64,000 nucleotides of DNA from Henricia sp. BOLD:AAB3569 (GCA_037783545.1 JBBELK010000213.1:1674001-1738000); one strand, 5' to 3'. Positions 23,451-36,063 are shown, counted from the stretch's first letter. Numbers and translations: made by a program. The notes: generated by a model not told the origin, from the letters alone.

Positions 23451-25078
23451 GTCTACGACCATACCACATTGAATACACCGGTTCCCGTCTGATCACCGCA
23501 GTTAAGCAACGTTGGGCTCGGTCAGTACTTCGGTGGGAGACCACCTGGGAATACCGAGTGTCGTAGGCACTTTTGTTTTGTCGAGTAAAATATTGTTCTT
23601 CAGTAAACGTTTAAAATTACGCAAACCTGTTAAGCATTCGTCTACGACCATACCACATTGAATACACCGGTTCCCGTCTGATCACCGCAGTTAAGCAACG
23701 TTGGGCTCGGTCAGTACTTCGGAGGGAGACCACCTGGGAATACATAGTGTCGTAGGCACTTTTGTTTTGTCGAGTAAAATATTGTTCTTCAGTAAACGTT
23801 TCCAATTACGCAAACCTGTTAAGCATTCGTCTACGACCATACCACATTGAATACACCGGTTCCCGTCTGATCACCGCAGTTAAGCAACGTTGGGCTCGGT
23901 CAGTACTTCGATGGGAGACCACCTGGGAATACCGAGTGTCATAGGCACTTTTGTTTTGTCGAATAAAATATTGTTCTTCAGTAAACGTTTACAATTATGC
24001 AAACCTGTTAAGCATTCGTCTACGACCATACCACATTGAATACACCGGTTCCCGTCTGATCACCGCAGTTAAGCAACGTTGGGCTCGGTCAGTACTTCGG
24101 TGGGAGACCACCTGGGAATACCTAGTGTTGTAGGCACTTTTGTTTTGTCGAGTAAAATATTGTTCTTCAGTAAACGTTTCCAATTACGCAAACCTGTTAA
24201 GCATTCGTCTACGACCATACCACATTGAATACACCGGTTCCCGTCTGATCACCGCAGTTAAGCAACGTTGGGCTCGGTCAGTACTTCGGTGGGAGACCAC
24301 CTGGGAATACCTAGTGTCGTAGGCACTTTTGTTTTGTCGAGTAAAATATTGTTCTTCAGTAAACGTTTCCAATTACGCAAACCTGTTAAGCATTCGTCTA
24401 CGACCATACCACATTGAATACACCGGTTCCCGTCTGATCACCGCAGTTAAGCAACGTTGGGCTCGGTCAGTACTTCGGTGGGAGACCACCTGGGAATACC
24501 GAGTGTCGTAGGCACTTTTGTTTTGTCGAGTAAAATATTGTTCTTCAGTAAACGTTTAAAATTACGCAAACCTGTTAAGCATTCGTCTACGACCATACCA
24601 CATTGAATACACCGGTTCCCGTCTGATCACCGCAGTTAAGCAACGTTGGGCTCGGTCAGTACTTCGGTGGGAGACCACCTGGGAATACCGAGTGTCGTAG
24701 GCACTTTTGTTTTTAGGAAAAATATTGTTCTTCAGTAAACGTTTAAAATTACGCAAACCTGTTAAGCATTCGTCTACGACCATACCACATTGAATACACC
24801 GGTTCCCGTCTGATCACCGCAGTTAAGCAACGTCGGGCTCGGTCAGTACTTCGGTGGGAGACCACCTGGGAATACCGAGTGTCGTAGGCACTTTTGTTTT
24901 GTCGAGTCAAATATTGTTCTTCAGTAAACGTTTAAAATTACGCAAACCTGTTAAGCATTCGTCTACGACCATACCACATTGAATACACCGGTTCCCGTCT
25001 GATCACCGCAGTTAAGCAACGTTGGGCTCGGTCAGTACTTCGGTGGGAGACCACCTGGGAATACCTAGTGTCGTAGGC
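20250..25078 (+). rRNA. 5S rRNA genes 108-133 (26 tandem copies)
   Basis: Starts: 20250, 20439, 20628, 20814, 21003, 21192, 21381, 21570, 21756, 21945, 22134, 22320, 22506, 22695, 22884, 23073, 23262, 23451, 23640, 23829, 24018, 24207, 24396, 24585, 24772 and 24961. Gene 21381 has C29T, C91A and G106T; 21756 has G110A; 22320 has an upstream TTAACCATTC; 22506 has C17T; 23262 is G31C/T114C; 23640 has T84A with C105A/G106T; 23829 has G83A/G113A; 24018 has a TTTACAATTA promoter; 24772 has T63C. Confidence 0.97.
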
Positions 25079-28000
25079 ACTTTTGTTTTGTCGAGTAAAA
25101 TATTGTTCTTCAGTAAACGTTTCCAATTACGCAAACCTGTTAAGCATTCGTCTACGACCATACCACATTGAATACACCGGTTCCCGTCTGATCACCGCAG
25201 TTAAGCAACGTTGGGCTCGGTCAGTACTTCGGTGGGAGACCACCTGGGAATACCGAGTGTCGTAGGCACTTTTGTTTTGTCGAGTAAAATATTGTTCTTC
25301 AGTAAACGTTTAAAATTACGCAAACCTGTTAAGCATTCGTCTACGACCATACCACATTGAATACACCGGTTCCCGTCTGATCACCGCAGTTAAGCAACGT
25401 TGGGCTCGGTCAGTACTTCGGTGGGAGACCACCTGGGAATACCGAGTGTCGTAGGCACTTTTGTTTTGTCGAGTAAAATATTGTTCTTCAGTAAACGTTT
25501 AAAATTACGCAAACCTGTTAAGCATTCGTCTACGACCATACCACATTGAATACACCGGTTCCCGTCTGATCACCGCAGTTAAGCAACGTTGGGCTCGGTC
25601 AGTACTTCGGTGGGAGACCACCTGGGAATACCGAGTGTCGTAGGCACTTTTGTTTTTAGTAAAATATTGTTCTTCAGTAAACGTTTAAAATTACGCAAAC
25701 CTGTTAAGCATTCGTCTACGACCATACCACATTGAATACACCGGTTCCCGTCTGATCACCGCAGTTAAGCAACGTTGGGCTCGGTCAGTACTTCGGTGGG
25801 AGACCACCTGGGAATACCGAGTGTCGTAGGCACTTTTGTTTTGTCGAGTAAAATATTGTTCTTCAGTAAACGTTTAAAATTACGCAAACCTGTTAAGCAT
25901 TCGTCTACGACCATACCACATTGAATACACCGGTTCCCGTCTGATCACCGCAGTTAAGCAACGTTGGGCTCGGTCAGTACTTCGGTGGGAGACCACCTGG
26001 GAATACCGAGTGTCGTAGGCACTTTTGTTTTGTCGAGTAAAATATTGTTCTTCAGTAAACGTTTAAAATTACGTAAACCTGTTAAGCATTCGTCTACGAC
26101 CATACCACATTGAATACACCGGTTCCCGTCTGATCACCGCAGTTAAGCAACGTTGGGCTCGGTCAGTACTTCGGTGGGAGACCACCTGGGAATACCGAGT
26201 GTCGTAGGCACTTTTGTTTTTAGTAAAATATTGTTCTTCAGTAAACGTTTAAAATTACGCAAACCTGTTAAGCATTCGTCTACGACCATACCACATTGAA
26301 TACACCGGTTCCCGTCTGATCACCGCAGTTAAGCAACGTTGGGCTCGGTCAGTACTTCGGTGGGAGACCACCTGGGAATACCGAGTGTCGTAGGCACTTT
26401 TGTTTTGTCGAGTAAAATATTGTTCTTCAGTAAACGTTTAAAATTACGCAAACCTGTTAAGCATTCGTCTACGACCATACCACATTGAATACACCGGTTC
26501 CCGTCTGATCACCGCAGTTAAGCAACGTTGGGCTCGGTCAGTACTTCGGTGGGAGACCACCTGGGAATACCTAGTGTCGTAGGCACTTTTGTTTTGTCGA
26601 GTAAAATATTGTTCTTCAGTAAACGTTTCCAATTACGCAAACCTGTTAAGCATTCGTCTACGACCATACCACATTGAATACACCGGTTCCCGTCTGATCA
26701 CCGCAGTTAAGCAACGTTGGGCTCGGTCAGTACTTCGGTGGGAGACCACCTGGGAATACCGAGTGTCGTAGGCACTTTTGTTTTGTCGAGTAAAATATTG
26801 TTCTTCAGTAAACGTTTAAAATTACGCAAACCTGTTAAGCATTCGTCTACGACCATACCACATTGAATACATCGGTTCCCGTCTGATCACCGCAGTTAAG
26901 CAACGTTGGGCTCGGTCAGTACTTCGGTGGGAGAACACCTGGGAATACCTAGTGTCGTAGGCACTTTTGTTTTGTCGAGTAAAATATTGTTCTTCAGTAA
27001 ACGTTTAAAATTACGCAAACCTGTTAAGCATTCGTCTACGACCATACCACATTGAATACACCGGTTCCCGTCTGATCACCGCAGTTAAGCAACGTTGGGC
27101 TCGGTCAGTACTTCGGTGGGAGACCACCTGGGAATACCGAGTGTCGTAGGCACTTTTGTTTTGTCGAGTAAAATATTGTTCTTCAGTAAACGTTTAAAAT
27201 TACGTAAACCTGTTAAGCATTCGTCTACGACCATACCACATTGAATACACCGGTTCCCGTCTGATCACCGCAGTTAAGCAACGTTGGGCTCGGTCAGTAC
27301 TTCGGTGGGAGACCACCTGGGAATACCGAGTGTCGTAGGCACTTTTGTTTTTAGTAAAATATTGTTCTTCAGTAAACGTTTAAAATTACGCAAACCTGTT
27401 AACCATTCGTCTACGACCATACCACATTGAATACACCGGTTCCCGTCTGATCACCGCAGTTAAGCAACGTTGGGCTCGGTCAGTACTTCGGTGGGAGACC
27501 ACCTGGGAATACCGAGTGTCGTAGGCACTTTTGTTTTTAGTAAAATATTATTCTTCAGTAAACGTTTAAAATTACGCAAACCTGTTAAGCATTCGTCTAC
27601 GACCATACCATATTGAATACACCGGTTCCCGTCTGATCACTGCAGTTAAGCAACGTTGGGCTCGGTCAATACTTCGGTGGGAGACCACCTGGGAATACCG
27701 AGTGTCGTAGGCACTTTTGTTTTGTCGAGTAAAATATTGTTCTTCAGTAAACGTTTAAAATTACGCAAACCTGTTAAGCATTCGTCTACGACCATACCAC
27801 ATTGAATACACCGGTTCCCGTCTGATCACCGCAGTTAAGCAACGTTGGGCTCGGTCAGTACTTCGGTGGGAGACCACCTGGGAATACCTAGTGTCGTAGG
27901 CACTTTTGTTTTGTCGAGTAAAATATTGTTCTTCAGTAAACGTTTCCAATTACGCAAACCTGTTAAGCATTCGTCTACGACCATACCACATTGAATACAC

Positions 28001-28540
28001 CGGTTCCCGTCTGATCACCGCAGTTAAGCAACGTTGGGCTCGGTCAGTACTTCGGTGGGAGACCACCTGGGAATACCGAGTGTCGTAGGCACTTTTGTTT
28101 TGTCGAGTAAAATATTGTTCTTCAGTAAACGTTTAAAATTACGCAAACCTGTTAAGCATTCGTCTACGACCATACCACATTGAATACACCGGTTCCCGTC
28201 TGATCACCGCAGTTAAGCAACGTTGGGCTCGGTCAGTACTTCGGTGGGAGACCACCTGGGAATACCTAGTGTCGTAGGCACTTTTGTTTTGTCGAGTAAA
28301 ATATTGTTCTTCAGTAAACGTTTAAAATTACGCAAACCTGTTAAGCATTCGTCTACGACCATACCACATTGAATACACCGCTTCCCGTCTGATCACCGCA
28401 GTTAAGCAACGTTGGGCTCGGTCAGTACTTCGGTGGGAGACCACCTGGGAATACCGAGTGTCGCAGGCACTTTTGTTTTGTCGAGTAAAATATTGTTCTT
28501 CAGTAAACGTTTAAAATTACGCAAACCTGTTAAGCATTCG
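23640..28540. repeat. About 6 kb duplicated segment, copy 2
   Basis: Partner of the 17.2-23.4 kb segment, shorter by seven whole units. It contains the second TAGGAAAAA spacer. The first four units of this set also recur near 6.7-7.4 kb and 59.5-60.2 kb. Confidence 0.82.
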
Positions 28541-29971
28541 TCTACGACCATACCACATTGAATACACCGGTTCCCGTATGATCACCGCAGTTAAGCAACG
28601 TTGGGCTCGGTCAGTACTTCGGTGGGAGACCACCTGGGAATACCGAGTGTCGTAGGCACTTTTGTTTTGTCGAGTAAAATATTGTTCTTCAGTAAACGTT
28701 TAAAATTACGCAAACCTGTTAAGCATTCGTCTACGACCATACCACATTGAATACACCGGTTCCCGTCTGATCACCGCAGTTAAGCAACGTTGGGCTCGGT
28801 CAGTACTTCGGTGGGAGACCACCTGGGAATACCGAGTGTCGTAGGCACTTTTGTTTTTAGTAAAATATTATTCTTCAGTAAACGTTTAAAATTACGCAAA
28901 CCTGTTAAGCATTCGTCTACGACCATACCATATTGAATACACCGGTTCCCGTCTGATCACCGCAGTTAAGCAACGTTGGGCTCGGTCAGTACTTCGGTGG
29001 GAGACCACCTGGGAATACCGAGTGTCGTAGGCACTTTTGTTTTGTCGAGTAAAATATTGTTCTTCAGTAAACGTTTAAAATTACGCAAACCTGTTAAGCA
29101 TTCGTCTACGACCATACCACATTGAATACACCGGTTCCCGTCTGATCACCGCAGTTAAGCAACGTTGGGCTCGGTCAGTACTTCGGTGGGAGACCACCTG
29201 GGAATACCTAGTGTCGTAGGCACTTTTGTTTTGTCGAGTAAAATATTGTTCTTCAGTAAACGTTTCCAATTACGCAAACCTGTTAAGCATTCGTCTACGA
29301 CCATACCACATTGAATACACCGGTTCCCGTCTGATCACCGCAGTTAAGCAACGTTGGGCTCGGTCAGTACTTCGGTGGGAGACCACCTGGGAATACCGAG
29401 TGTCGTAGGCACTTTTGTTTTGTCGAGTAAAATATTGTTCTTCAGTAAACGTTTAAAATTACGTAAACCTGTTAAGCATTCGTCTACGACCATACCACAT
29501 TGAATACACCGGTTCCCGTCTGATCACCGCAGTTAAGCAACGTTGGGCTCGGTCAGTACTTCGGTGGGAGACCACCTGGGAATACCGAGTGTCGTAGGCA
29601 CTTTTGTTTTTAGTAAAATATTGTTCTTCAGTAAACGTTTAAAATTACGCAAACCTGTTAACCATTCGTCTACGACCATACCACATTGAATACACCGGTT
29701 CCCGTCTGATCACCGCAGTTAAGCAACGTTGGGCTCGGTCAGTACTTCGGTGGGAGACCACCTGGGAATACCGAGTGTCGTAGGCACTTTTGTTTTTAGT
29801 AAAATATTATTCTTCAGTAAACGTTTAAAATTACGCAAACCTGTTAAGCATTCGTCTACGACCATACCATATTGAATACACCGGTTCCCGTCTGATCACC
29901 GCAGTTAAGCAACGTTGGGCTCGGTCAGTACTTCGGTGGGAGACCACCTGGGAATACCGAGTGTCGTAGGC
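25150..29971 (+). rRNA. 5S rRNA genes 134-159 (26 tandem copies)
   Basis: Starts: 25150, 25339, 25528, 25714, 25903, 26092, 26278, 26467, 26656, 26845, 27034, 27223, 27409, 27595, 27784, 27973, 28162, 28351, 28540, 28729, 28915, 29104, 29293, 29482, 29668 and 29854. Gene 26845 has C29T, C91A and G106T; 27595 has C17T, C47T and G75A; 28351 is G31C/T114C; 28540 has C39A; 28915 and 29854 have C17T. TTTCCAATTA precedes 25150, 26656, 27973 and 29293. Confidence 0.97.
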
Positions 29972-31740
29972 ACTTTTGTTTTGTCGAGTAAAATATTGTT
30001 CTTCAGTAAACGTTTAAAATTACGCAAACCTGTTAAGCATTCGTCTACGACCATACCACATTGAATACACCGGTTCCCGTCTGATCACCGCAGTTAAGCA
30101 ACGTTGGGCTCGGTCAGTACTTCGGTGGGAGACCACCTGGGAATACCTAGTGTCGTAGGCACTTTTGTTTTGTCGAGTAAAATATTGTTCTTCAGTAAAC
30201 GTTTCCAATTACGCAAACCTGTTAAGCATTCGTCTACGACCATACCACATTGAATACACCGGTTCCCGTCTGATCACCGCAGTTAAGCAACGTTGGGCTC
30301 GGTCAGTACTTCGGTGGGAGACCACCTGGGAATACCGAGTGTCGTAGGCACTTTTGTTTTGTCGAGTAAAATATTGTTCTTCAGTAAACGTTTAAAATTA
30401 CGCAAACCTGTTAAGCATTCGTCTACGACCATACCACATTGAATACACCGGTTCCCGTCTGATCACCGCAGTTAAGCAACGTTGGGCTCGGTCAGTACTT
30501 CGGTGGGAGACCACCTGGGAATACCTAGTGTCGTAGGCACTTTTGTTTTGTCGAGTAAAATATTGTTCTTCAGTAAACGTTTAAAATTACGCAAACCTGT
30601 TAAGCATTCGTCTACGACCATACCACATTGAATACACCGCTTCCCGTCTGATCACCGCAGTTAAGCAACGTTGGGCTCGGTCAGTACTTCGGTGGGAGAC
30701 CACCTGGGAATACCGAGTGTCGCAGGCACTTTTGTTTTGTCGAGTAAAATATTGTTCTTCAGTAAACGTTTAAAATTACGCAAACCTGTTAAGCATTCGT
30801 CTACGACCATACCACATTGAATACACCGGTTCCCGTATGATCACCGCAGTTAAGCAACGTTGGGCTCGGTCAGTACTTCGGTGGGAGACCACCTGGGAAT
30901 ACCGAGTGTCGTAGGCACTTTTGTTTTGTCGAGTAAAATATTGTTCTTCAGTAAACGTTTAAAATTACGCAAACCTGTTAAGCATTCGTCTACGACCATA
31001 CCACATTGAATACACCGGTTCCCGTCTGATCACCGCAGTTAAGCAACGTTGGGCTCGGTCAGTACTTCGGTGGGAGACCACCTGGGAATACCGAGTGTCG
31101 TAGGCACTTTTGTTTTTAGTAAAATATTATTCTTCAGTAAACGTTTAAAATTACGCAAACCTGTTAAGCATTCGTCTACGACCATACCATATTGAATACA
31201 CCGGTTCCCGTCTGATCACCGCAGTTAAGCAACGTTGGGCTCGGTCAGTACTTCGGTGGGAGACCACCTGGGAATACCGAGTGTCGTAGGCACTTTTGTT
31301 TTGTCGAGTAAAATATTGTTCTTCAGTAAACGTTTAAAATTACGCAAACCTGTTAAGCATTCGTCTACGACCATACCACATTGAATACACCGGTTCCCGT
31401 CTGATCACCGCAGTTAAGCAACGTTGGGCTCGGTCAGTACTTCGGTGGGAGACCACCTGGGAATACCTAGTGTCGTAGGCACTTTTGTTTTGTCGAGTAA
31501 AATATTGTTCTTCAGTAAACGTTTCCAATTACGCAAACCTGTTAAGCATTCGTCTACGACCATACCACATTGAATACACCGGTTCCCGTCTGATCACCGC
31601 AGTTAAGCAACGTTGGGCTCGGTCAGTACTTCGGTGGGAGACCACCTGGGAATACCGAGTGTCGTAGGCACTTTTGTTTTGTCGAGTAAAATATTGTTCT
31701 TCAGTAAACGTTTAAAATTACGCAAACCTGTTAAGCATTC
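27223..31740. repeat. Tandem 2,259-bp (twelve-unit) duplication
   Basis: Copies 27,223-29,481 and 29,482-31,740 share an upstream ACGTAAACC, TTAACCATTC, C17T, TTTCC promoters, G31C/T114C, C39A and short spacers in the same order. The first copy has private C47T and G75A in gene 27595. Confidence 0.9.
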
Positions 31741-32685
31741 GTCTACGACCATACCACATTGAATACACCGGTTCCCGTCTGATCACCGCAGTTAAGCAAC
31801 GTTGGGCTCGGTCAGTACTTCGGTGGGAGACCACCTGGGAATACCTAGTGTCGTAGGCACTTTTGTTTTGTCGAGTAAAATATTGTTCTTCAGTAAACGT
31901 TTAAAATTACGCAAACCTGTTAAGCATTCGTCTACGACCATACCACATTGAATACACCGCTTCCCGTCTGATCACCGCAGTTAAGCAACGTTGGGCTCGG
32001 TCAGTACTTCGGTGGGAGACCACCTGGGAATACCGAGTGTCGCAGGCACTTTTGTTTTGTCGAGTAAAATATTGTTCTTCAGTAAACGTTTAAAATTACG
32101 CAAACCTGTTAAGCATTCGTCTACGACCATACCACATTGAATACACCGGTTCCCGTCTGATCACCGCAGTTAAGCAACGTTGGGCTCGGTCAGTACTTCG
32201 GTGGGAGACCACCTGGGAATACCGAGTGTCGTAGGCACTTTTGTTTTGTCGAGTAAAATATTGTTCTTCAGTAAACGTTTCCAATTACGCAAACCTGTTA
32301 AGCATTCGTCTACGACCATACCACATTGAATACACCGGTTCCCGTCTGATCACCGCAGTTAAGCAACGTTGGGCTCGGTCAGTACTTCGGTGGGAGACCA
32401 CCTGGGAATACCGAGTGTCGTAGGCACTTTTGTTTTGTCGAGTAAAATATTGTTCTTCAGTAAACGTTTAAAATTACGCAAACCTGTTAAGCATTCGTCT
32501 ACGACCATACCACATTGAATACACCGGTTCCCGTCTGATCACCGCAGTTAAGCAACGTTGGGCTCGGTCAGTACTTCGGTGGGAGACCACCTGGGAATAC
32601 CTAGTGTCGTAGGCACTTTTGTTTTGTCGAGTAAAATATTGTTCTTCAGTAAACGTTTAAAATTACGCAAACCTGTTAAGCATTC

Positions 32686-32801
32686 GTCTACGACCATACC
32701 ACATTGAATACACCGGTTCCCGTCTGATCACCGCAGTTAAGCAACGTTGGGCTCGGTCAGTTTCTGTGGGAGACCACCTGGGAATACCGAGTGTCGTAGG
32801 C
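32686..32801 (+). pseudogene. 5S rRNA gene with box C deletion (116 bp), likely pseudogene
   Basis: AC at 77-78 is deleted and G82 is T, so GTCAGTACTTCGGTGGG reads GTCAGTTTCTGTGGG. This shortens the loop E region, breaks the first pair of helix IV (82 with 95) and alters the start of TFIIIA box C. Both the RNA fold and transcription are likely impaired. Terminators and the TTTAAAATTA element are intact, and the rest matches consensus. The next gene downstream (32,873) is G31C/T114C, as for every member of this class. Confidence 0.7.
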
Positions 32802-32872
32802 ACTTTTGTTTTGTCGAGTAAAATATTGTTCTTCAGTAAACGTTTAAAATTACGCAAACCTGTTAAGCATTC

Positions 32873-32990
32873 GTCTACGACCATACCACATTGAATACAC
32901 CGCTTCCCGTCTGATCACCGCAGTTAAGCAACGTTGGGCTCGGTCAGTACTTCGGTGGGAGACCACCTGGGAATACCGAGTGTCGCAGGC
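32873..32990 (+). rRNA. 5S rRNA gene, G31C/T114C class
   Basis: CACCGCTTCCC replaces CACCGGTTCCC and GTCGCAGGC replaces GTCGTAGGC. G31 pairs with C46 in helix III and U114 with A5 in helix I, so both changes remove a pair without a visible compensating change. Genes with both changes start at 4994, 12149, 14030, 16286, 23262, 28351, 30610, 31930, 32873, 34007, 34950, 36838, 37972, 38915, 46265, 46454, 47399, 48342, 50041, 51929, 53063 and 53819. Gene 60801 has G31C only. Whether the RNA works is unknown. Confidence 0.85.
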
Positions 32991-34762
32991 ACTTTTGTTT
33001 TGTCGAGTAAAATATTGTTCTTCAGTAAACGTTTAAAATTACGCAAACCTGTTAAGCATTCGTCTACGACCATACCACATTGAATACACCGGTTCCCGTC
33101 TGATCACCGCAGTTAAGCAACGTTGGGCTCGGTCAGTACTTCGGTGGGAGACCACCTAGGAATACCGAGTGTCGTAGGCACTTTTGTTTTGTCGAGTAAA
33201 ATATTGTTCTTCAGTAAACGTTTAAAATTACGCAAACCTGTTAAGCATTCGTCTACGACCATACCACATTGAATACACCGGTTCCCGTCTGATCACCGCA
33301 GTTAAGCAACGTTGGGCTCGGTCAGTACTTCGGTGGGAGACCACCTGGGAATACCGAGTGTCGTAGGCACTTTTGTTTTGTCGAGTAAAATATTGTTCTT
33401 CAGTAAACGTTTAAAATTACGCAAACCTGTTAAGCATTCGTCTACGACCATACCACATTGAATACACCGGTTCCCGTCTGATCACCGCAGTTAAGCAACG
33501 TTGGGCTCGGTCAGTACTTCGGTGGGAGACCACCTGGGAATACCTAGTGTCGTAGGCACTTTTGTTTTGTCGAGTAAAATATTGTTCTTCAGTAAACGTT
33601 TCCAATTACGCAAACCTGTTAAGCATTCGTCTACGACCATACCACATTGAATACACCGGTTCCCGTCTGATCACCGCAGTTAAGCAACGTTGGGCTCGGT
33701 CAGTACTTCGGTGGCAGACCACCTGGGAATACCGAGTGTCGTAGGCACTTTTGTTTTGTCGAGTAAAATATTGTTCTTCAGTAAACGTTTAAAATTACGC
33801 AAACCTGTTAAGCATTCGTCTACGACCATACCACATTGAATACACCGGTTCCCGTCTGATCACCGCAGTTAAGCAACGTTGGGCTCGGTCAGTACTTCGG
33901 TGGGAGACCACCTGGGAATACCTAGTGTCGTAGGCACTTTTGTTTTGTCGAGTAAAATATTGTTCTTCAGTAAACGTTTAAAATTACGCAAACCTGTTAA
34001 GCATTCGTCTACGACCATACCACATTGAATACACCGCTTCCCGTCTGATCACCGCAGTTAAGCAACGTTGGGCTCGGTCAGTACTTCGGTGGGAGACCAC
34101 CTGGGAATACCGAGTGTCGCAGGCACTTTTGTTTTGTCGAGTAAAATATTGTTCTTCAGTAAACGTTTAAAATTACGCAAACCTGTTAAGCATTCGTCTA
34201 CGACCATACCACATTGAATACACCGGTTCCCGTCTGATCACCGCAGTTAAGCAACGTTGGGCTCGGTCAGTACTTCGGTGGGAGACCACCTGGGAATACC
34301 GAGTGTCGTAGGCACTTTTGTTTTGTCGAGTAAAATATTGTTCTTCAGTAAACGTTTCCAATTACGCAAACCTGTTAAGCATTCGTCTACGACCATACCA
34401 CATTGAATACACCGGTTCCCGTCTGATCACCGCAGTTAAGCAACGTTGGGCTCGGTCAGTACTTCGGTGGGAGACCACCTGGGAATACCGAGTGTCGTAG
34501 GCACTTTTGTTTTGTCGAGTAAAATATTGTTCTTCAGTAAACGTTTAAAATTACGCAAACCTGTTAAGCATTCGTCTACGACCATACCACATTGAATACA
34601 CCGGTTCCCGTCTGATCACCGCAGTTAAGCAACGTTGGGCTCGGTCAGTACTTCGGTGGGAGACCACCTGGGAATACCTAGTGTCGTAGGCACTTTTGTT
34701 TTGTCGAGTAAAATATTGTTCTTCAGTAAACGTTTAAAATTACGCAAACCTGTTAAGCATTC

Positions 34763-34878
34763 GTCTACGACCATACCACATTGAATACACCGGTTCCCGT
34801 CTGATCACCGCAGTTAAGCAACGTTGGGCTCGGTCAGTTTCTGTGGGAGACCACCTGGGAATACCGAGTGTCGTAGGC
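34763..34878 (+). pseudogene. Box C deletion 5S copy 2
   Basis: Same deletion and G82T as the copy at 32,686, 2,077 bp (11 units) downstream of it. Confidence 0.7.
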
Positions 34879-36053
34879 ACTTTTGTTTTGTCGAGTAAAA
34901 TATTGTTCTTCAGTAAACGTTTAAAATTACGCAAACCTGTTAAGCATTCGTCTACGACCATACCACATTGAATACACCGCTTCCCGTCTGATCACCGCAG
35001 TTAAGCAACGTTGGGCTCGGTCAGTACTTCGGTGGGAGACCACCTGGGAATACCGAGTGTCGCAGGCACTTTTGTTTTGTCGAGTAAAATATTGTTCTTC
35101 AGTAAACGTTTAAAATTACGCAAACCTGTTAAGCATTCGTCTACGACCATACCACATTGAATACACCGGTTCCCGTCTGATCACCGCAGTTAAGCAACGT
35201 TGGGCTCGGTCAGTACTTCGGTGGGAGACCACCTGGGAATACCGAGTGTCGTAGGCACTTTTGTTTTGTCGAGTAAAATATTGTTCTTCAGTAAACGTTT
35301 AAAATTACGCAAACCTGTTAAGCATTCGTCTACGACCATACCACATTGAATACACCGGTTCCCGTCTGATCACCGCAGTTAAGCAACGTTGGGCTCGGTC
35401 AGTACTTCGGTGGGAGACCACCTGGGAATACCGAGTGTCGTAGGCACTTTTGTTTTGTCGAGTAAAATATTGTTCTTCAGTAAACGTTTAAAATTACGCA
35501 AACCTGTTAAGCATTCGTCTACGACCATACCACATTGAATACACCGGTTCCCGTCTGATCACCGCAGTTAAGCAACGTTGGGCTCGGTCAGTACTTCGGT
35601 GGGAGACCACCTGGGAATACCTAGTGTCGTAGGCACTTTTGTTTTGTCGAGTAAAATATTGTTCTTCAGTAAACGTTTCCAATTACGCAAACCTGTTAAG
35701 CATTCGTCTACGACCATACCACATTGAATACACCGGTTCCCGTCTGATCACTGCAGTTAAGCAACGTTGGGCTCGGTCAGTACTTCGGTGGGAGACCACC
35801 TGGGAATACCGAGTGTCGTAGGCACTTTTGTTTTGTCGAGTAAAATATTGTTCTTCAGTAAACGTTTAAAATTACGCAAACCTGTTAAGCATTCGTCTAC
35901 GACCATACCACATTGAATACACCGGTTCCCGTCTGATCACCGCAGTTAAGCAACGTTGGGCTCGGTCAGTACTTCGGTGGGAGACCACCTGGGAATACCT
36001 AGTGTTGTAGGCACTTTTGTTTTGTCGAGTAAAATATTGTTCTTCAGTAAACG

Positions 36054-36063
36054 TTTCTAATTA
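36054..36063 (+). promoter_or_regulatory. Upstream element variant TTTCTAATTA
   Basis: One base from the CC form and two from the AA form. It precedes eight genes: 36084, 40049, 40994, 51175, 54953, 55898, 60614 and 61746. Seven follow a spacer that begins after GTGTTGTAGGC (C112T in the gene before); 60614 follows GTGTGGTAGGC. Confidence 0.8.

Larger units (their letters stand above)
30043..35067 (+). rRNA. 5S rRNA genes 160-186 (27 tandem copies)
   Basis: Starts: 30043, 30232, 30421, 30610, 30799, 30988, 31174, 31363, 31552, 31741, 31930, 32119, 32308, 32497, 32686, 32873, 33062, 33251, 33440, 33629, 33818, 34007, 34196, 34385, 34574, 34763 and 34950. G31C/T114C: 30610, 31930, 32873, 34007, 34950. 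Deletion class: 32686 and 34763. Gene 30799 has C39A, 31174 C17T, 33062 G97A, 33629 G87C. TTTCCAATTA precedes 30232, 31552, 32308, 33629 and 34385. Confidence 0.97.

Noticed and set aside
32663-32884. 73-aa minus-strand frames at the deletion units
   Set aside because: The frame is changed by the 2-base deletion in the 5S gene, joining two repeat units. It is a side effect of the pseudogene allele.
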